45,007 nucleotides of DNA from contig NZ_CAMLOV010000025.1 in NCBI RefSeq assembly GCF_946481715.1, positions 1-45,007 of the forward strand. The letters run 5' to 3'. The DNA comes from an uncultured Mucilaginibacter sp. GTDB lineage: Bacteria > Bacteroidota > Bacteroidia > Sphingobacteriales > Sphingobacteriaceae. The first letter of the stretch is position 1; every line of letters begins with the position of its first letter. This document shows, piece after piece, positions 43,601 through 45,007 of the stretch. Position numbers and translations under genes: made by a program. The notes beneath the pieces are model-generated. The model was not told where the DNA came from, searched no databases, and saw only the letters and a list, made by a program, of their open reading frames with translations.

Positions 43601-45007
43601 CGAATCTTTATTGAAGGCTTTATCTAAAGCGCCATCGCTTACTACTACGTTGGCAAGGGCAGCCGATGGTGCCCGGTTTACCGTAACATAATAAGTTTTA
43701 GTAGTGCTGTTATCCGATGCTAAAACTACAACAGGTATAAGGTTATTGCCAAAATCAAGCGGAACGGCTGCGGATGCTTGTCCCGATACAACATCAACGC
43801 CATTAACTTTAACCGATGCGCTTACGTCTGCAGCAGTAGGTTTTAGAGTGATGCCTGCGGTTTCTCCCGAGACATTTATAGTATAATCCAATGTATTTAC
43901 ATTAAACACAGGGCTTAACGTACTTTCAGATGATGTAAGGTCTGCCAAATTAGCATTAGAGGTTGGTACCGCAATATTTACTACAGTACTGCCTATACCC
44001 CAACTACTATAAGCGCTAATTTTGTAATCTGTGGCACGGCTACCCGCTGTTGGTGTACCGCTGATAACCCCTGTTGTGTTATTCAGCATCAGTCCTGCGG
44101 GTAACACGCCGGCGTAGAAGCCGCCCGTAGGCTCTGTTTTTAAAATAACGCTATTAGGGTAGTTTTGCAAAGTGTACAGGTTGCCCTTACCATCAAACCC
44201 AAAGCGGAAAGACTCCTCATTCGGGATATTCCTTATAATCGTCCTGGCGCCATCCGCAACCGAATATTTTTCGATTATGTAAGCAAACGGGCTGTTGTTT
44301 AAACGGAGCATGTAAACATTGCCCTCAGCATCTGTTTTAAGGCTTACCAGCGTTGTGATACCGCTAAGTACCGTTTGCCTTGCACCGCCACCCGCCGGAT
44401 ATTTGTATAAATTGCCGCCAATAGTGCCGGTATAAATATTACCGGCATTATCTACCGCCAGCGCATAACCGGTAGCGCCGTTAGCCGGCGCGGCTACCAC
44501 GCGCGGCCCGCCGTTTGCAGGGATCTTGTATATCGGCGAACTGCCGAAGTACGAGTTATAAAAAACGTTGCCCGATACATCTACGGCAAGGTTATATACG
44601 CTCGAGCCCGAGTCTATCGTCATCGTAGGGCCGCCGTTGAAAGGGATCTTGCGCACCCTGCTTGCTCCCTGTTCGGCTACGTACAGGTTGCCTTTTCCGT
44701 CTATACCAATATCGTAAGGGCTGGCAAAACTGCCGCCTATTTCGGTAACTGTGCCATTGGGCGTAATTTTTTTAACCCGGTTATTATTCCGGTCGGCAAC
44801 GTACAGGTTGCCTGCTGTATCTGCTGCTACACCGCTTAACGTGTTAAAACCGCTTGCAACGGTAGTGGATGTACTGCTGTAAGCCGGAGCATCTACGGCA
44901 TTGGTAACTGAAGGCGTAAGCGCTGAAATTGCATAGCCCACTGCATAGGTGTTAGGGCTATTATAGGTAATAACCGGTACAGGCGCTTTTACGGTAAAAT
45001 TCACTTT
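40646..45007 (-). CDS. Giant secreted NHL/cadherin-like repeat protein with type IX sorting domain (5' end outside window)
   Basis: The frame is open to the last base, giving 1,453 C-terminal residues; the true start and signal peptide are outside. Numbering from the in-frame Met at 45004: residues 52-293 form about six NHL-type propeller blades (AADTAGNLYVADRNNNRVKKI), flanked by two pieces of a He_PIG immunoglobulin-like domain (19-50; 296-348, LPAGLMLNNTTGVISGTP). Ten cadherin-like beta-sandwich repeats follow, ending in (K/E)TYTVTVxR words. The last 90 residues (VSPNGDGINDRFTIAG ... GTYFYSVEYKKG) are a gliding-motility/CHU_C type B sorting domain for type IX secretion. The probable role is a cell-surface or released adhesin-like protein; the ligand is unknown. 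Confidence 0.9.
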   Translation of the reverse strand, partial: KVNFTVKAPVPVITYNSPNTYAVGYAISALTPSVTNAVDAPAYSSTSTTVASGFNTLSGVAADTAGNLYVADRNNNRVKKITPNGTVTEIGGSFASPYDIGIDGKGNLYVAEQGASRVRKIPFNGGPTMTIDSGSSVYNLAVDVSGNVFYNSYFGSSPIYKIPANGGPRVVAAPANGATGYALAVDNAGNIYTGTIGGNLYKYPAGGGARQTVLSGITTLVSLKTDAEGNVYMLRLNNSPFAYIIEKYSVADGARTIIRNIPNEESFRFGFDGKGNLYTLQNYPNSVILKTEPTGGFYAGVLPAGLMLNNTTGVISGTPTAGSRATDYKISAYSSWGIGSTVVNIAVPTSNANLADLTSSESTLSPVFNVNTLDYTINVSGETAGITLKPTAADVSASVKVNGVDVVSGQASAAVPLDFGNNLIPVVVLASDNSTTKTYYVTVNRAPSAALANVVVSDGALDKAFNKDSLTYKVTLPAGTSTVQITPTALDPAAVITAQDGSVTILSGTPGTFPLHTFNNAYVMVIVPSSGAMKTYTINVYVQPSANADLSNLVGTQGLTLTPVFDPAEHTYSANVGFDKTHFTVMATATVNSTLIRYNNIFNRASGQESGEIELNVGLNTIPITTTAEDGTTTNSYTLLITREGAANAYLTGIDIANATFNETFDQGVTNYTATIANSSLQTSFTPAPADENATIKVNGVATTDPAYSNIYDLGVGENVFNVEVTAQNGVATKTYTVTLIRAKSSNARLLRLTANAGTYYPFEGGAEFNIKVANHVNSIKLTATVQDAGATVTVGGAPATSGQLTAAIALTGTTTSIPVVVTAQDGTTIRNYAVTVTRAQDATLATLTLSGGALNPGFTSGTYAYAVSVPNILASTTVTATASDPTASVTVNGGTPSAAVALVVGSNVIPVVVTATDGSIETYTITVTRTGSSVATLSLLSTNPFGTISTTTGSADFNRAVSVPAGVASITVTPTAADAGAAIKVAGVAVASGIASGNISLNAGTTVIPIEVTAEDGTTIKTYSLTVSHLAASSAVLTQIVTTPKATIKTVTGPADFNRAITVATSVAGISITPTAADPNATIKVNGVVVASGEASGNIPLAIGTTAVNIEVTSAVGGIVKTYAIAITRPASSQALLTKIVSNPGATLTTVSGPADFNRAIALPSTATSVMFTSTAADAEATIRVNGSIVASGVGSQAIPLPTTTTAVTIEVTAPDGITKKVYAITVNRAPRTAAVLTKLRLNPSVTIRATTGPADYNRVAIVPASTTAVSIAATASDVNAVIHTNGTIVASGVASGSIPLTGSSTLITVTVTAEDGVTIKTYAIAVNKDAPLIAAIAPGKNQIDVLQKPTASTEPVIEELVVKQGVSPNGDGINDRFTIAGINAYPENTVKVMNRNGDVIFEAKGYDNESKAFDGRASNGTLQQPGTYFYSVEYKKGAEVKRKTGYIVLKY
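41046..43962 (-). repeat. Ten tandem cadherin-like repeats (coding)
   Basis: Ten units of about 90-105 residues can be aligned by the words A.L..L, F(N/D)...Y, ATI.VNG, IPV.VTA.DG and KTY.(V/I).VxR. Units 7-10 are most alike and share TTGPADFNRA or close variants, suggesting recent duplication or homogenisation at the C-terminal end of the array. Confidence 0.8.

Overview
The window reads as chromosomal DNA of a Bacteroidota bacterium, most likely Sphingobacteriaceae (Mucilaginibacter/Pedobacter-like). Grounds: FtsX/MacB-type permeases without an ATPase next to them, a DUF4097 beta-helix protein, a type IX secretion (CHU_C/gliding-motility type) C-terminal domain on a giant repeat protein, TAnnTTTG-type -7 promoter boxes, and moderate G+C. 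The genus is an inference; no rRNA is present.

Layout. (1) 1-5077: two FtsX-type ABC permease genes (the first cut by the window edge) flank a DUF4097 protein built from eight exact 18-residue repeats; word-like inverted repeats lie on both sides of it. (2) 5352-5433: tRNA-Leu(UAG) with its terminator. (3) 5528-31218: one long, tightly packed minus-strand surface-polysaccharide locus. It reads, in transcription order: outer-membrane export protein (Wza/SLBB), Wzz-like co-polymerase, a six-gene CDP-sugar cassette, Wzx flippase, GT2, hexapeptide acetyltransferase, Wzy polymerase, OafA-type acyltransferase, GT2, GT9 heptosyltransferase, second hexapeptide acetyltransferase, NDP-sugar epimerase, CgeB-like glycosyltransferase, heptose kinase (RfaE1), HldD, GmhA, initiating sugar-phosphate transferase, and a TroA/BtuF-like binding protein. 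Many genes overlap or sit within a few bases of each other.

The cassette at 20797-27664 is the most notable part. RfbF, RfbG, an [2Fe-2S]/PMP RfbH dehydrase with a perfect C-X57-C-X-C-X7-C motif and a flavin/[2Fe-2S] reductase together make a CDP-3,6-dideoxy-4-ketohexose. An acetolactate-synthase-like TPP enzyme and an NAD(P)-dependent ketoreductase lie inside the same overlapping run. This is the gene logic of the Yersinia CDP-yersiniose pathway (YerE/YerF), so the locus probably makes a two-carbon-branched 3,6-dideoxyhexose, here together with ADP-heptose, in a Wzx/Wzy-assembled polymer. The reductase has the reverse domain order of the Yersinia AscD/DdhD enzyme.

(4) 31481-32152: hscB and tRNA-Leu(CAA) on the plus strand, with a terminator. 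(5) 32153-33037: 885 bases with no believable gene, but with many perfect hairpins whose GNRA/UUCG-type loops appear only when read on the minus strand, and a recurrent ATCAGCGTT-like word. This is a candidate long structured RNA, followed by an AT-rich stretch with one perfect DnaA box. (6) 33038-35061: the paired putative DNA-repair genes of the TIGR03915/TIGR03916 type, with a 23-bp palindrome over the promoter. (7) 35235-37375: small UBP-type zinc finger protein, then a DUF2235 hydrolase with a membrane pYEATS-like partner. (8) 37523-40381: double-domain M16 peptidase. (9) 40646-45007: a giant secreted protein (start outside the window) with an NHL propeller that appears inserted inside a He_PIG domain, ten cadherin-like repeats and a type IX sorting domain.
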